Shown here piece by piece: positions 53,726 through 63,098 of a stretch of 64,000 nucleotides of DNA; positions within the stretch are counted from its first letter, which is position 1, and the number at the start of each line of letters is the position of its first letter. A model generated the notes under the pieces. That model was not told where the DNA came from and did no database searches. It was given only the letters and a program-made list of their open reading frames with translations. Origin of the DNA: Mediterraneibacter faecis JCM 15917 (GTDB taxonomy: Bacteria > Bacillota > Clostridia > Lachnospirales > Lachnospiraceae); assembly GCA_001312505.1 (NCBI GenBank), contig BBDW01000012.1, positions 1 through 64,000 on the forward strand, in the 5' to 3' direction. The position numbers and the translations under genes were made by a program.

Positions 53726-54088
53726 TATGTTGAATGGTCACAGTGTTCAATGTCAACGGGACATGCCAATAATCCAACAGATATGTTACACAGACTGGAA
53801 ACAATGATGCTGATGGGGATTGATCTTCCGTTACAGGCAATTCAAAGACAAGTTGCATCGGCACTTGATATTATCATTCATCTTGGAAGACTTCGAGATA
53901 AGACAAGAAAGGTTTTGCAGATTGTAGAAGTGGAAGGTTATGAAGATGGAAGGATCCAGACAAAGGTTCTTTATGAATTTAAGGAGGAGGGGGGGATGAA
54001 GAATGGAAAGATACAGGGATGCCTTATGAAGAAAAATGAAATCACGAATAAAGAAAAACTCCTGGCTGCAGGATATCACACCATCTGA
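53726..54088 (+). pseudogene. cpaF: cpaF, 3' part
   Basis: C-terminal 120 codons of the Tad ATPase: MSTGHANNPTDMLHRLETMM, DLPLQAIQRQVASALDIIIH, LGRLRDKTRKVLQIVEVEG. One G is missing near 53745 (AGTGTTCA for AGTGGTTCA), which shifts AMLNGHSGSM. A G7 run at 53990 adds a Gly. It ends LLAAGYHTI and overlaps tadB by 53 bp. It has lost its promoter and its first 285 codons to the island. Confidence 0.9.
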
Positions 54089-54793
54089 ATATACTGTCGG
54101 AATCATAAAATGTACGGTGAGATTTCTTCTGATTTTGTATTTGTTTTATGAATCGATACTTCCGGCAATTCTCCTGTTCCCGTTATGGTTCTTATACATG
54201 AAGGAGTGGATGGAAGAGAAAGCAATCGGAAAAGAACAGGAATTCAGGAGGCAGTTCAGAGATAGTATTCAGACAATGGCAGGGCACTTAAGGCAGGATA
54301 TTCTGTAGAGAATGCAATCAGGGAAACAAATCGTGATCTGATCGGAATGTATGATGCGAATACAAGGATTCGAAAAGAATATGGTCAGATGGTAAGGAAG
54401 CTGGATCTGAATCTGTCAGTTGTAACCGTATTGAATGAATTTGCGGCTGAAGTAAAGCAGGAGGATGTGACGAATTTTATTACAGTTTATGCAGCAGCTA
54501 AGGTCAGTGGTGGGGGGGATTCAATTGCAATTATCAGAGATGCGGCCAGAACAATCGGAGAGAAGATCGATACAGAACGTGAGATACAGACCATGCTGGC
54601 TGCGAAAAAGCTGGAATTTGAAATCATGAGCGTAATCCCATTTATAATGATTCTCTACATGAAGATGACATTTGGTGAATTCTTAAGTGTCCTGTATGGT
54701 ACATGGACCGGATGTATCGTAATGAGCATTTGTCTTGTGCTTTATCTTGGAGCATACAGGTTTGGAAGGAGGATTCTACAGATTGAGATTTAA
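54036..54793 (+). CDS. tadB: Tad pilus assembly protein TadB-like (frameshifted)
   Basis: Inner-membrane platform protein of the T2SSF family, about 253 residues, with N-terminal TM segments (CTVRFLLILYLFYESILPAI) and a C-terminal pair. One G lost near 54291 turns MAGHLRAGYSVENAI into MAGHLRQDIL. The signature AAAKVSGGGDSIAIIRDAAR carries an extra Gly from a G7 run at 54531. It overlaps cpaF and is followed by tadC. Confidence 0.87.
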
Positions 54794-56056
54794 CAAGAAG
54801 TGGAAAAAAGTACTTCAGCCTGACAAAGGAAAATATGGAATCTATAAAAAGGCCGGAATCGTTCTTTTATTGTCAATCGTAATGTTTAGTGCAGTGTATG
54901 TCACAGATAATCATCGTCAATTAGCACAGGATGAAAATGGAAACCGGATTTTGGAAAGAAAAGGACAGGGAGAAGGAAAAAAGACAGAAAAAATCCAGAT
55001 GGAGACAGGCGAGTGGAAAGAGAAGATGAAGGTTCAGATTTCGGAAAAGAAGTATGCAAAAGAAGAGATTAGAGAACAGCTTTCTAAGGCGGCAGAAGAA
55101 CTTCCGGCTCAGATCCTTGGTGAAAACAAAAGTCTGGATGAGGTCAGGTCAGACCTGAATCTTATTATGGAAATTCCACATACGGGAATCAGCGTGTCAT
55201 GGGAACTTGATAACTACGAGGTTATGAACAGCAGAGGTGTTTTAAAGCAGGAGAAGCTGACGGAAGAAGGAACACTCGTCAAATTAACCGCTGTCCTTCG
55301 ATATGATGAGGAAAAAATGTCCTGTGAATTTTATGCACACCTGTTTTCCACACCGTTGTCAAAGAAGGAAGGTGTTCTGAAAAAGATATCCCAGGAAGTA
55401 GAAAAAGCAGATCAGGAACAGCGGGAAAAGGATTACCTGATATTGCCAGATCAGGTAGATGGAAGAAAATTATCCTGGAAGCCTGTGAAGGAAATGAGAG
55501 CATTTGGAATTCTTTTGCTTGGCGGAGTGATGATTGTATTCCAGTTTACAGCAGAGAAACAAAAGCAGAAAGAACAACAAAAGAAAGAAATCAGGCAGAT
55601 GCAGTTTGATTATCCGCAGCTGATCAATAAATTCAGTCTGTATATAGGGGGGGCAGGAATGACAGTGAGAAGAGCCTGGATCCAAATTGTAAAAGAATAT
55701 GACAAAGAGAAACACTATCTTGGAGAAAGAACAGTGTATGAAGAGATGAGATATACAATGAATGAACTGAAGAATGGAAGACCGGAAAGTGAATGCTACG
55801 AGGCATTTGGAAGGAGGTGCGAAAGTCCGGTTTACCGAAAGTTCGGAATGCTTTTAAGTCAGAATTTAAGAAAAGGAACCAAGGGATTGACGAATCTGTT
55901 ACAAAGAGAGGCGCAGGAAGCTTTTGAGGAACGGAAAAATATGGCAAAGAAACTTGGTGAAGAGGCAGGAACAAAGTTGATGATACCGTTGTTTCTTATG
56001 TTGCAGTCGTGTTCGTGATCGTGACTGTTCCAGCGTTTTTGACGATTCAGATTTGA
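54783..56056 (+). CDS. tadC: Tad pilus assembly protein TadC-like with long N-terminal extension (frameshifted)
   Basis: About 424 residues; I use TTG at 54783 because AAGGAGG lies 10 bp upstream. TM1 (IVLLLSIVMFSAVYV) is followed by a 190-residue extracytoplasmic segment rich in Glu/Lys, then TM2 (AFGILLLGGVMIVFQF) and the T2SSF domain (FDYPQLINKFSLYIGG, RAWIQIVKEY). A lost G near 55999 (TTGGCAG read TTGCAG) hides the last TM, LMLAVVFVIVTVPAFLTIQI. Canonical TadC is about 300 residues, so the extension is unusual. Confidence 0.82.
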
Positions 56057-56087
56057 GAAAAAGAGAGAAAAGAAGGAGAGATACAAG

Positions 56088-56267
56088 ATGAGAAAATTAT
56101 TGATAAGAAAAAATAAAGATAAGAAATATGTTGCCGCAATCACAACAATTGAACTGGTTTTAATTTTGGTTATATTAATTGCGCTTCTGTTGATTTTTAA
56201 AGAACAGTTGATTAGTTTGATCACTACGATTTTTGAGAAAGTGACATCAGAAAGCTCCGGCATATAG
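56088..56267 (+). CDS. Flp1-like small pilin
   Basis: 59 residues: a basic leader (MRKLLIRKNKDKKYVAA), the processing region ITTIELVLILVILIALLLIF with Glu at +5, and a short tail. Flp pilins are the main subunits of Tad pili. The AGAAGGAGAG ribosome site is good. It sits between tadC and the DUF5702-like gene. Confidence 0.82.
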   Translation: MRKLLIRKNKDKKYVAAITTIELVLILVILIALLLIFKEQLISLITTIFEKVTSESSGI

Positions 56268-56268
56268 C

Positions 56269-57732
56269 ATGTGGTCCGCAAAAGGCGAAATTACTGTATT
56301 TTTAAGCTTATCATTTACTTTGTTACTTTCATTTATCTTTGGAATTCTAGAGTCTGCTGTGATTCAAGGATCAAAAAATCTCAGCAGAATTGACACAGAT
56401 CGAGCAATCTATTCCGTTTTCGGAGAATATCATCAGGAACTTATGGAACAATATCATGTTTTGGGAATTGATCTTGGTTACAGGACAGGAAATTATGAAG
56501 AAGAAAATCTGATCCAGCGTTTGCATTATTACAATTCTGGTTCTACAGATCATCAAATCAAGGGAATTCAGTATTTGACAGATCAATCCGGACAGGCATT
56601 TCGAGAACAAGTGCTGGCTTATATGGAACAAAGGTATGGAATGGATCTGGTTAAAAAGTTTACCGGAACAACAGAGAAATGGGAACAGACAGAGACAGAA
56701 GAATCTGATATGGAAAAGAAAACAGATGAAATGACAGATGCAATGGAACGGGTGAATGACAGTCTTGACGCATCCGGCAGTCAAACGGAAGGAGAAGATG
56801 TGGAAGAAGGTCCAAGTCTGCCAGATGAGGAGAATCCGTTTCGTATTATGCAAAAGATAAAAAAAGAAGGAATTCTTTCTGTTGTGATTCCGAAAGGAAA
56901 AAAGTATCTGAAAAGAGTGTTGATTTGTCGGGGGGGCAGGCATCAAAGAGAACTTTGAAAAAAGGATATGGGACATTTCCAACAAGAAAAGGACTTGATC
57001 AGACAACGGAGAAACTTCTGTACAACGAATATCTTCTCAAAACATTCGGCTATGCATTTCGGCAGGATTCAGAACAATCAGAAGGAACGGATGAGAGTGG
57101 AGAGAAGGAATGGCAGTCTGATCGTTCGGATGCTTTAGCATACGAACTGGAATATATTCTACAAGGAAAAGGATCAGATAAAGAAAATCTGGAATCCGTG
57201 TTATTTCGTCTTTTTCTTCTGAGAATATCAGGAAATTATAGTTGTCTGGCAAAGGATATGGGACGAGTGGCAGAGGCAGAAGCGCTGGCTGTGACAATAT
57301 CTGCACTACTACTGATGCCTGAAGCGGTAGAAGCTTTGAAACAGATGATACTTGTTGCGTGGGCAGGAGGAGAAAGTGTTATGGATCTTCGTTGTCTTTT
57401 GGATGGAAGAAAAGTTCCACTGGTAAAAAGTGCAGATAAATGGGTTGTTTCTCTGTCACAGCTGCCACTTCTTCTGACAGATGGTGGAAGTGTAAGGGGG
57501 AAATGATTCCGGAGAAGGAGTCGGATATTCCGATTATATCAGGATGTTTCTCTTTTTGAAATCAGTGCCGGAAATTACAATGCGGACTTTAGATTGTGTA
57601 GAAGAGGCATTCCATTCCAAACATATTTTGTTTCAGGCAGATCAATGTGTGACTAAATTAGAAATACAGAATAAGATAATCGTTTATAAAAATCTAAATT
57701 ACCAATATCCGGTTTATTTCGGATATGAATGA
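56269..57732 (+). CDS. Tad locus DUF5702-like membrane protein (frameshifted twice)
   Basis: About 487 residues when joined. It opens with a TadG/E-like TM helix (GEITVFLSLSFTLLLSFIFG), has a long Glu-rich middle (residues 145-190), and a C-terminal part with many Leu. The frame breaks near 56902 (A7 read as A6 in GGAAAAAAGTA) and near 57499 (G4 read as G5). A G7 run at 56930 adds a Gly in LSGGQASK. It follows the small pilin by 1 bp. Confidence 0.72.
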
Positions 57733-57862
57733 AGCCAGAATTATCCCCCCCGGTGCAGATGCCCTTTCAGACCTTCTTTTGTACACCCCCCCAAAACGTA
57801 CACTCAGAATCCTGCAATCCCTCTTGCAGGAAACCCACACACTTTAGAAAGGAAAAGCTGCG

Positions 57863-58664
57863 ATGTCAAATAAACAGGTAAAAAATACCAGTCCAACAAG
57901 AGAAAGGGCATCTGCACCGGGGGGGGTAAGAGCAAGTGTAACAATAGAAGCTGCATTTGCAGTTCCCCCTCTTTATGTTTGCAGTATTAAGTTTGATTTT
58001 TTTAATTGAAATCCAGAGTATACGAGGCTGCATCCATGCAGCAGGAAGTGATGCAGCCAAACAGGCAGCAGAGTCAACGGCTGTCCTTCCTGTATTGAAT
58101 ACAATTCAATTAAAATCAGATTTGGTGAATCTGATTGGAGAAGAAAGAATTGAGAGAAGTATTCTGAATGGTGGTACATCAGCTATCAGTTGCTGGAAGT
58201 CTTATTGGATTCCGGGAACAGAAGAGATAAATGTTGTTATCGAGTACAAGATAAAGATTCCGGTTCCATTAATGAAAAGTCCTTCGGTGAAGTTGAAAGA
58301 TGAGTTTAAAGTCAGTGCATGGAATGGTTATCAAAAAGATAGAAAGGGAAATGAAGACGGACAGATTGTCTATATCACAGAAAAAGGAACAGTATGGCAT
58401 TCAGATTATCAGTGCAGCTATCTTCAATTATCTATTCAATATGTTCAATACTCAGAATTACAAAATATGAGAAATGAAGGTGGAGGAAAATACCATAAAT
58501 GTGAGCAATGTGTTTATGGACAGGCAATGAATGGTGTATATATTACCAGTTATGGAAACCGGTATCACAACTCATTGAATTGCAGTTCTCTGAAGAGAAC
58601 AATACGTGCAGTTCATAAAAGCGAAGTAGCAGGAAGAGGAGGATGTTCTAAATGTGCAAAATAA
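57863..58664 (+). CDS. TadE-like protein with a cysteine-rich C-terminal module (frameshifted)
   Basis: About 267 residues. The start at 57863 has AAAGGAAAAG upstream. SVTIEAAFAVP, TM (LFMFAVLSLIFLIEIQ) and the basic leader fit a TadE-type pseudopilin; one C too many near 57963 breaks it. The last 110 residues hold two copies of W/YHxxxxxCxxL and CxxC (WHSDYQCSYL, CEQC; YHNSLNCSSL, CSKC), like an Ada-type metal-binding repeat. It overlaps the prepilin peptidase gene. Confidence 0.75.
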
Positions 58665-59129
58665 TGAATGTATTCGGGCAAAATGGAAGGGAAAATCTAT
58701 GGATGTTTTTTCAAGCTATTATAGCAGTGTATCTGTTGATTTTGTCTGTGATAGATATTCGTTGGAAGAAAGTAAGTGTAAGAAGTCTTTTGATTTTGCT
58801 TGCGATTGCAGTTTTATGTCAGGTACTATGTAGCAAAGGAGAACTCAGGATGATGGTAGCCGGTGGATTGTGTGGAGGTGTATTTCTTTTTTTTAGTTGG
58901 TTCACACAAGAGTCATTTGGTTACGGAGATAGCATATTAATTTTGATCCTTGGAATTTTATCTGGGGGGATGGAATCTTCTTTGGATTCTGTTTGCTGCA
59001 TTTCTGATCGCATCTGTTTACGGAGGAATTATGATCGCACGAAAGAAGTATACAAGAAAAAATTCATTTCCATTTATTCCATTTCTGACAGTTGCTTATC
59101 TGGGAGGCATGATTGGTGGAGTTTACTGA
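58652..59129 (+). CDS. Prepilin peptidase TadV/CpaA-like (frameshifted)
   Basis: About 158 residues, multiple TM segments, A24 family. The two catalytic Asp positions are in LSVIDIRWKKV and FGYGDS. A G6 run at 58965 breaks the frame; removing one G gives LSGGWNLLWILFAAF, and the reading then runs through PFIPFLTVAYLGGM to a stop at 59127. It processes the Flp pilin leader. Confidence 0.85.
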
Positions 59130-59514
59130 AAAATATACGAAAAAATACGTGAAAGGAAGTACAGTGGTAGAGATGTCTTACCTTATTCCTTTTTGCTTAA
59201 TTCTATTTTTTCTGCTCATCACGATCATTTTTTACTTTCATGATAAGGCAATTTTAAACGCAGCGGCAGCGGAAACGGCTGTGACAGGAGTTGAAATGGA
59301 CAGGAAAAAGATAGAAGACGCAGATCTGGATGCTTTTTTCCGAGAAAGGACGAGTGGAAAATTGATTTTTCTGGAAAATATAACAACCAGAGTTGATCTA
59401 TCAGGGAAGAAAATAGAGGTAGAAGTTTTTGCATCAAAAGGACGAATGAAGATTCATCTGATACAACGTGCAACGAAGGTGAAACCAGAAGAAAAAGTCA
59501 GATGGAAAAAATAG
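59113..59514 (+). CDS. tadE: TadE family pseudopilin
   Basis: 133 residues. The processing site region KGSTVVEMSYLIPF is followed by one TM (CLILFFLLITIIFYF) and a soluble tail of two charged segments (VEMDRKKIEDADLDAFF). GGAGTTTACTG overlaps the peptidase stop. It is the second TadE-type protein of the locus. Confidence 0.82.
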   Translation: MVEFTEKYTKKYVKGSTVVEMSYLIPFCLILFFLLITIIFYFHDKAILNAAAAETAVTGVEMDRKKIEDADLDAFFRERTSGKLIFLENITTRVDLSGKKIEVEVFASKGRMKIHLIQRATKVKPEEKVRWKK

Positions 59515-60325
59515 ATTTCTGTAAAGCTGAAAAAGTGAAGGGAGAAGAAAATCAGATGGAAGAAAAAAAGACAAATCAGCAGAGCAGAGTGGCAGAATCT
59601 GAAATCATAATAGACAGCGTACAACCGTATCGGGAGAATTATCAGATGCGGATGCTTAAGAATAATCGGATTCCCGGATTATTGAGAGTAAGTGGATGTG
59701 GAATGGAAGGTGCAAGTAGATATTATTATCATACAGGGCATGCACAGTCGTTGGAAACGTATTATAAAAATAAAGATATCAGAGCAGAAGAGATATTAAA
59801 ACTGACAAGACAATTTCTCAGTGTTATGGAAAAAATGAAAGATTATATGTTAGAACCAAATTATCTGGTGCTTTCAGAAAAATATATTTTCGAAAAGAAT
59901 GAAAACTATTTTTTCTGTTTTTTCCAGAGAATGAGAAGACCTGGCAGGTGTCTTATCATGAGCTGACGGAGTATTTTGTAAGGAAAGTTGATTATCAGGA
60001 TTTGGAGAGTATTCAACTTGCCTGTATGCTTCACAAAGAAACGCTAAAAGAAACGTATGATCTGGAAAGCATACTGCAGCAGTATGAGGAAGAAGCAAAA
60101 AACAGGGAAGAAAAGTTCAAAGAAGAGAAGATCAGAGAAGAAAGTAAGAGAGAAAAAGACAGAAGAGAAATGGAAGAAAATCAAAACATTGAGGTACAGG
60201 AAAACAGCTATTATAACAAGGCGAGAGAGAATTATGCAGTGATGGAAGAAAAGAGATATGGTCCGATCAAGAAATTTGCAAAACGCTTTAAGTCTGGAAA
60301 ATGGGGGGAGAATGGGAAGATCTGA
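59502..60325 (+). CDS. DUF6382-like protein at the end of the Tad locus (frameshifted)
   Basis: About 275 residues. The N-terminal domain (IPGLLRVSGCGMEGASRYYY, YLVLSEKYIFEKNENYFFCF) resembles the DUF6382 proteins found with Tad genes. The frame breaks near 59927 (T7 read T6); restored it reads FPENEKTWQVSYHELTEYFV. A long charged coiled coil (residues 190-235) follows. The FHA domain seen in some relatives is missing. The G6 run at 60303 is near the end. It overlaps tadE by 13 bp. Confidence 0.65.
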
Positions 60326-60421
60326 TAACGGAAGCTGATGACTATGAATGATATATGGGATGTGGTATAGTATACGCAGATTCAAAAACATATCATAGAA
60401 GTCAAAAGGGAGTCAGAAAGA

Positions 60422-61045
60422 ATGAAAGAGAGACCAAAAGAAATAATGACGATCACGTTGATAGGAATCAATATTCTGGTGTTTATTGTTCTTACGATGA
60501 TCGGACGGACTGAGGATGGTTATTTTATGTTGCAGCATGGAGCAATGTATGAACCATATATTATAGAAAATCAGGAATACTATCGGCTGTTTACCAGTCT
60601 TTTTCTGCATTTTGGAATCTCACATTTATTAAATAACATGGTGCTTTTGTGGGCACTTGGATCGATTTTTGAAAAAGAGGCCGGTAAAATTCGGTTTCTG
60701 CTCTGTTATTTTATCAGTGGAATAGGTGGTAATCTGCTGTCTTTGTACTGGAATACCATGAACGACAGACAGATTGTATCTGCCGGGGGGGCATCGGGAG
60801 CAATTTTCGGACTAATGGGAGGGTTGCTTTGGATTGTATTTGCGAACAGGGGAAGGCTGGGAACACTGTCAGGAAGAGGCATGCTGATTATGGTTGTACT
60901 GAGTCTCTATTTTGGATTTACAAGTACAGGCGTAGATAATCTGGCTCACGTAGGCGGATTGATTTGCGGTTTCCTGACAGCGCTGCTAACCTATCGAAGA
61001 AAAAATCAAAAGATCCTAACGGTATCTGATATTAACGATATCTGA
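60422..61045 (+). CDS. Rhomboid family intramembrane serine protease
   Basis: 207 residues with six TM segments. HLLNNMVLLWALGSIFE holds the oxyanion region, AGGASGAIFG the nucleophilic Ser and LAHVGGLICG the His. The GG before ASG comes from a G7 run at 60785; the family has one Gly. It is about 96 bp after the Tad locus and convergent with the histidine kinase gene. Confidence 0.92.
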   Translation: MKERPKEIMTITLIGINILVFIVLTMIGRTEDGYFMLQHGAMYEPYIIENQEYYRLFTSLFLHFGISHLLNNMVLLWALGSIFEKEAGKIRFLLCYFISGIGGNLLSLYWNTMNDRQIVSAGGASGAIFGLMGGLLWIVFANRGRLGTLSGRGMLIMVVLSLYFGFTSTGVDNLAHVGGLICGFLTALLTYRRKNQKILTVSDINDI

Positions 61046-61049
61046 TATT

Positions 61050-61796
61050 TTACGCAGGAAGTGTGATCGATACGATTGTTCCATTGGTATGGTCAGATGT
61101 AATGTCGATTGTTCCATTATGTGCTTCAATGATTCTTTTGGAAACTGCGAGACCAAGACCAGTACCGTTTTCTTTGGTCGTAAAGAATGGTTCATAAAGC
61201 TTATCAACAATTTCAGTCGGAATACCACAGCCGTTATCCTGACATTGAATCAGGATTTTATCGTCAAGCTTCTTTGCACGAAACTGCAGACGTGGGGGGG
61301 CATACTTACAATCGGCAAGAGCATCTTTGGCATTTGTAAGTATGTTTAAGAAGACTTCCTCTAATTTGGTGCGATCACCATTGAACCTTTTTATATTCTT
61401 ATCAATACTGGAAGTCATCTCAATCTTTGATTTTTCAAAGTTGAGAGACATGGCGAACAGAACAGCAGAGTTGCGAAGAACATGTCCGAGAGGAAAGGAA
61501 GCACGATTTAACTGGTTTCCGTTGTTGAGTTCTGTCAGATCATCCAGCAAATCACACATATGTCTGGCGCCATCCATGCATTCTTCCCAGACACAGGAAC
61601 CTTTAGCAGTTTCAGCATAAAGAGAGCTCATTAATTGCATGGAAGAATAAAGAACCGTCATAGGATTGCGGATCTCATGCGCAATTGTAGCAACAGCAGC
61701 ATCATGGTTCTTCAGAAGCTGTGTGATAATCTCTTTTGCATCTTTGTTTGTTTCCATCAGGTGGTTCATTTTTTCAAGATCGATATTTGTTAACAT
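61050..61796 (-). CDS. Soluble histidine kinase
   Basis: 248 residues with no sensor or TM segment. HisKA with IAHEIRNPMTVLYSSMQL, N box LNILTNAKDAL, G1 QDNGCGIPTEIVDKLYEPFF, G2 GTGLGLAVSKRIIEAHNG. It resembles kinases that feed phosphate to Spo0A in Clostridia. No partner response regulator is adjacent. A G7 run at 61295 keeps frame in KYAPPRL. Confidence 0.85.
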   Translation of the reverse strand: MLTNIDLEKMNHLMETNKDAKEIITQLLKNHDAAVATIAHEIRNPMTVLYSSMQLMSSLYAETAKGSCVWEECMDGARHMCDLLDDLTELNNGNQLNRASFPLGHVLRNSAVLFAMSLNFEKSKIEMTSSIDKNIKRFNGDRTKLEEVFLNILTNAKDALADCKYAPPRLQFRAKKLDDKILIQCQDNGCGIPTEIVDKLYEPFFTTKENGTGLGLAVSKRIIEAHNGTIDITSDHTNGTIVSITLPA

Positions 61797-61983
61797 AATA
61801 CTTACTCCTAATAGTTAGATTTTCTTGAGTTCGGTAAGAGTGTAGCACCACCGAAAACAGCATTCAATAAAAATCATTCGACTATTTTCGACCTTTTTTC
61901 GACCTGTTGTCTAAAAAATGTATTCTCTTTTTCTGAAAAATGGTCTATACTACAGATAAAATAAAATGGAAAGAGGAAAGATC

Positions 61984-62391
61984 ATGAGAGATGATAATTG
62001 TATTTTCTGTAAAATAGCAAATGGAGAGATTCCGTCAGCAACATTGTATGAGGATGAGGAGTTCAGAGTAATTCTGGATCTTGGACCGGCATCAAAAGGA
62101 CATGCGCTGATCCTTCCGAAGAATCATTACCGCAATCTGTATGATATTGACGAGACAACAGCTTCAAAAGCAATCTGCCTGGCAAAAAAGATGATTACAA
62201 AGATGACAGATGTACTTGGATGTGATGGTTATAATATCGTTCAGAACAACGAAGAGGCAGCTGGACAGACGGTATTCCATTTCCATATGCACTTAATCCC
62301 AAGATATAAGAATGACAATGTAGGTCTCGGATGGCATATGGGAGAACTTACAGAAGAAGATAAGAAAGAGATACTTGAAAAATTAAAATAG
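61984..62391 (+). CDS. HIT family nucleotide-binding protein (HinT-like)
   Basis: About 135 residues from ATG at 61984 (GAGGAAAG 7 bp upstream), MRDDNCIFCKIANGEIP. The catalytic histidine triad is HFHMHLIPR. HinT proteins hydrolyse nucleoside phosphoramidates. An in-frame ATG at 61966 lacks a ribosome site. Confidence 0.92.
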   Translation: MRDDNCIFCKIANGEIPSATLYEDEEFRVILDLGPASKGHALILPKNHYRNLYDIDETTASKAICLAKKMITKMTDVLGCDGYNIVQNNEEAAGQTVFHFHMHLIPRYKNDNVGLGWHMGELTEEDKKEILEKLK

Positions 62392-62404
62392 TACTGGAGA
62401 AGAT

Positions 62405-62968
62405 ATGTTAACAGAAAATCGCGAATTCAATGAGATTTATGAACAATATAAAAATCTCATTCTAAAAGCGGCATATACTTATTCAGGCAGTTATAGTGCA
62501 GCGGAAGATATTACTCAAGACACTTTTCTGAAACTGTATATGGGATATGACAGCATGAAGAAGAAAAATATTTCTTCATGGCTGTTTACAACGGCAAAAA
62601 ATGCGGCATTAAATTACAGGAAAAAGCATAGCCGGGAGATTTTCGAGATTGATGAGAATTGGGACAGTGAAGAGGATACCGAGAAATATGAAGCACAGGT
62701 ATACAGTGCAGAGGAACAATTTCTGGAAGATGATCTTCAGAAACAAAGATTAGAGCTTCATGAAAAGATTTTCACCAATTTGATGGAAAAGAATGAAAGA
62801 TGGTACGATGCCATTGTTCTTGTATATTACATGGAGATGCCTCAGGCAAAAGCAGCAGAATTAATGGGCATTCGACTCGAAGTGCTTCATAGTCTTCTGC
62901 ACAGAGCAAAGAAATGGATTAAGAAAAAGTACGGAACGGAGTACGAAGAAATGAACCGGGAAGACTAA
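62405..62968 (+). CDS. Sigma-70 family RNA polymerase sigma factor (ECF-like)
   Basis: 187 residues. Region 2 is at residues 10-75 (YKNLILKAAYTYSGSYSAAE, DITQDTFLKLYMGY), region 4 at 135-180 (MEMPQAKAAELMGIRLEVL, HRAKKWIKKKYG). No anti-sigma gene follows directly; the next gene is murG on the other strand. It is 13 bp after the HIT gene. Confidence 0.85.
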   Translation: MLTENREFNEIYEQYKNLILKAAYTYSGSYSAAEDITQDTFLKLYMGYDSMKKKNISSWLFTTAKNAALNYRKKHSREIFEIDENWDSEEDTEKYEAQVYSAEEQFLEDDLQKQRLELHEKIFTNLMEKNERWYDAIVLVYYMEMPQAKAAELMGIRLEVLHSLLHRAKKWIKKKYGTEYEEMNRED

Positions 62969-63098
62969 GAGCAAAACCAAATGTTTACTGTTCAATGTAC
63001 AAAGAAAAAGTGTATAAGGAACAGTGGTGCTGATAGTTTCCCGGTATCTTTTTGAATACTGTAGTTTTATGAAGAGTGTTGCTGGTAGATGAACTACA

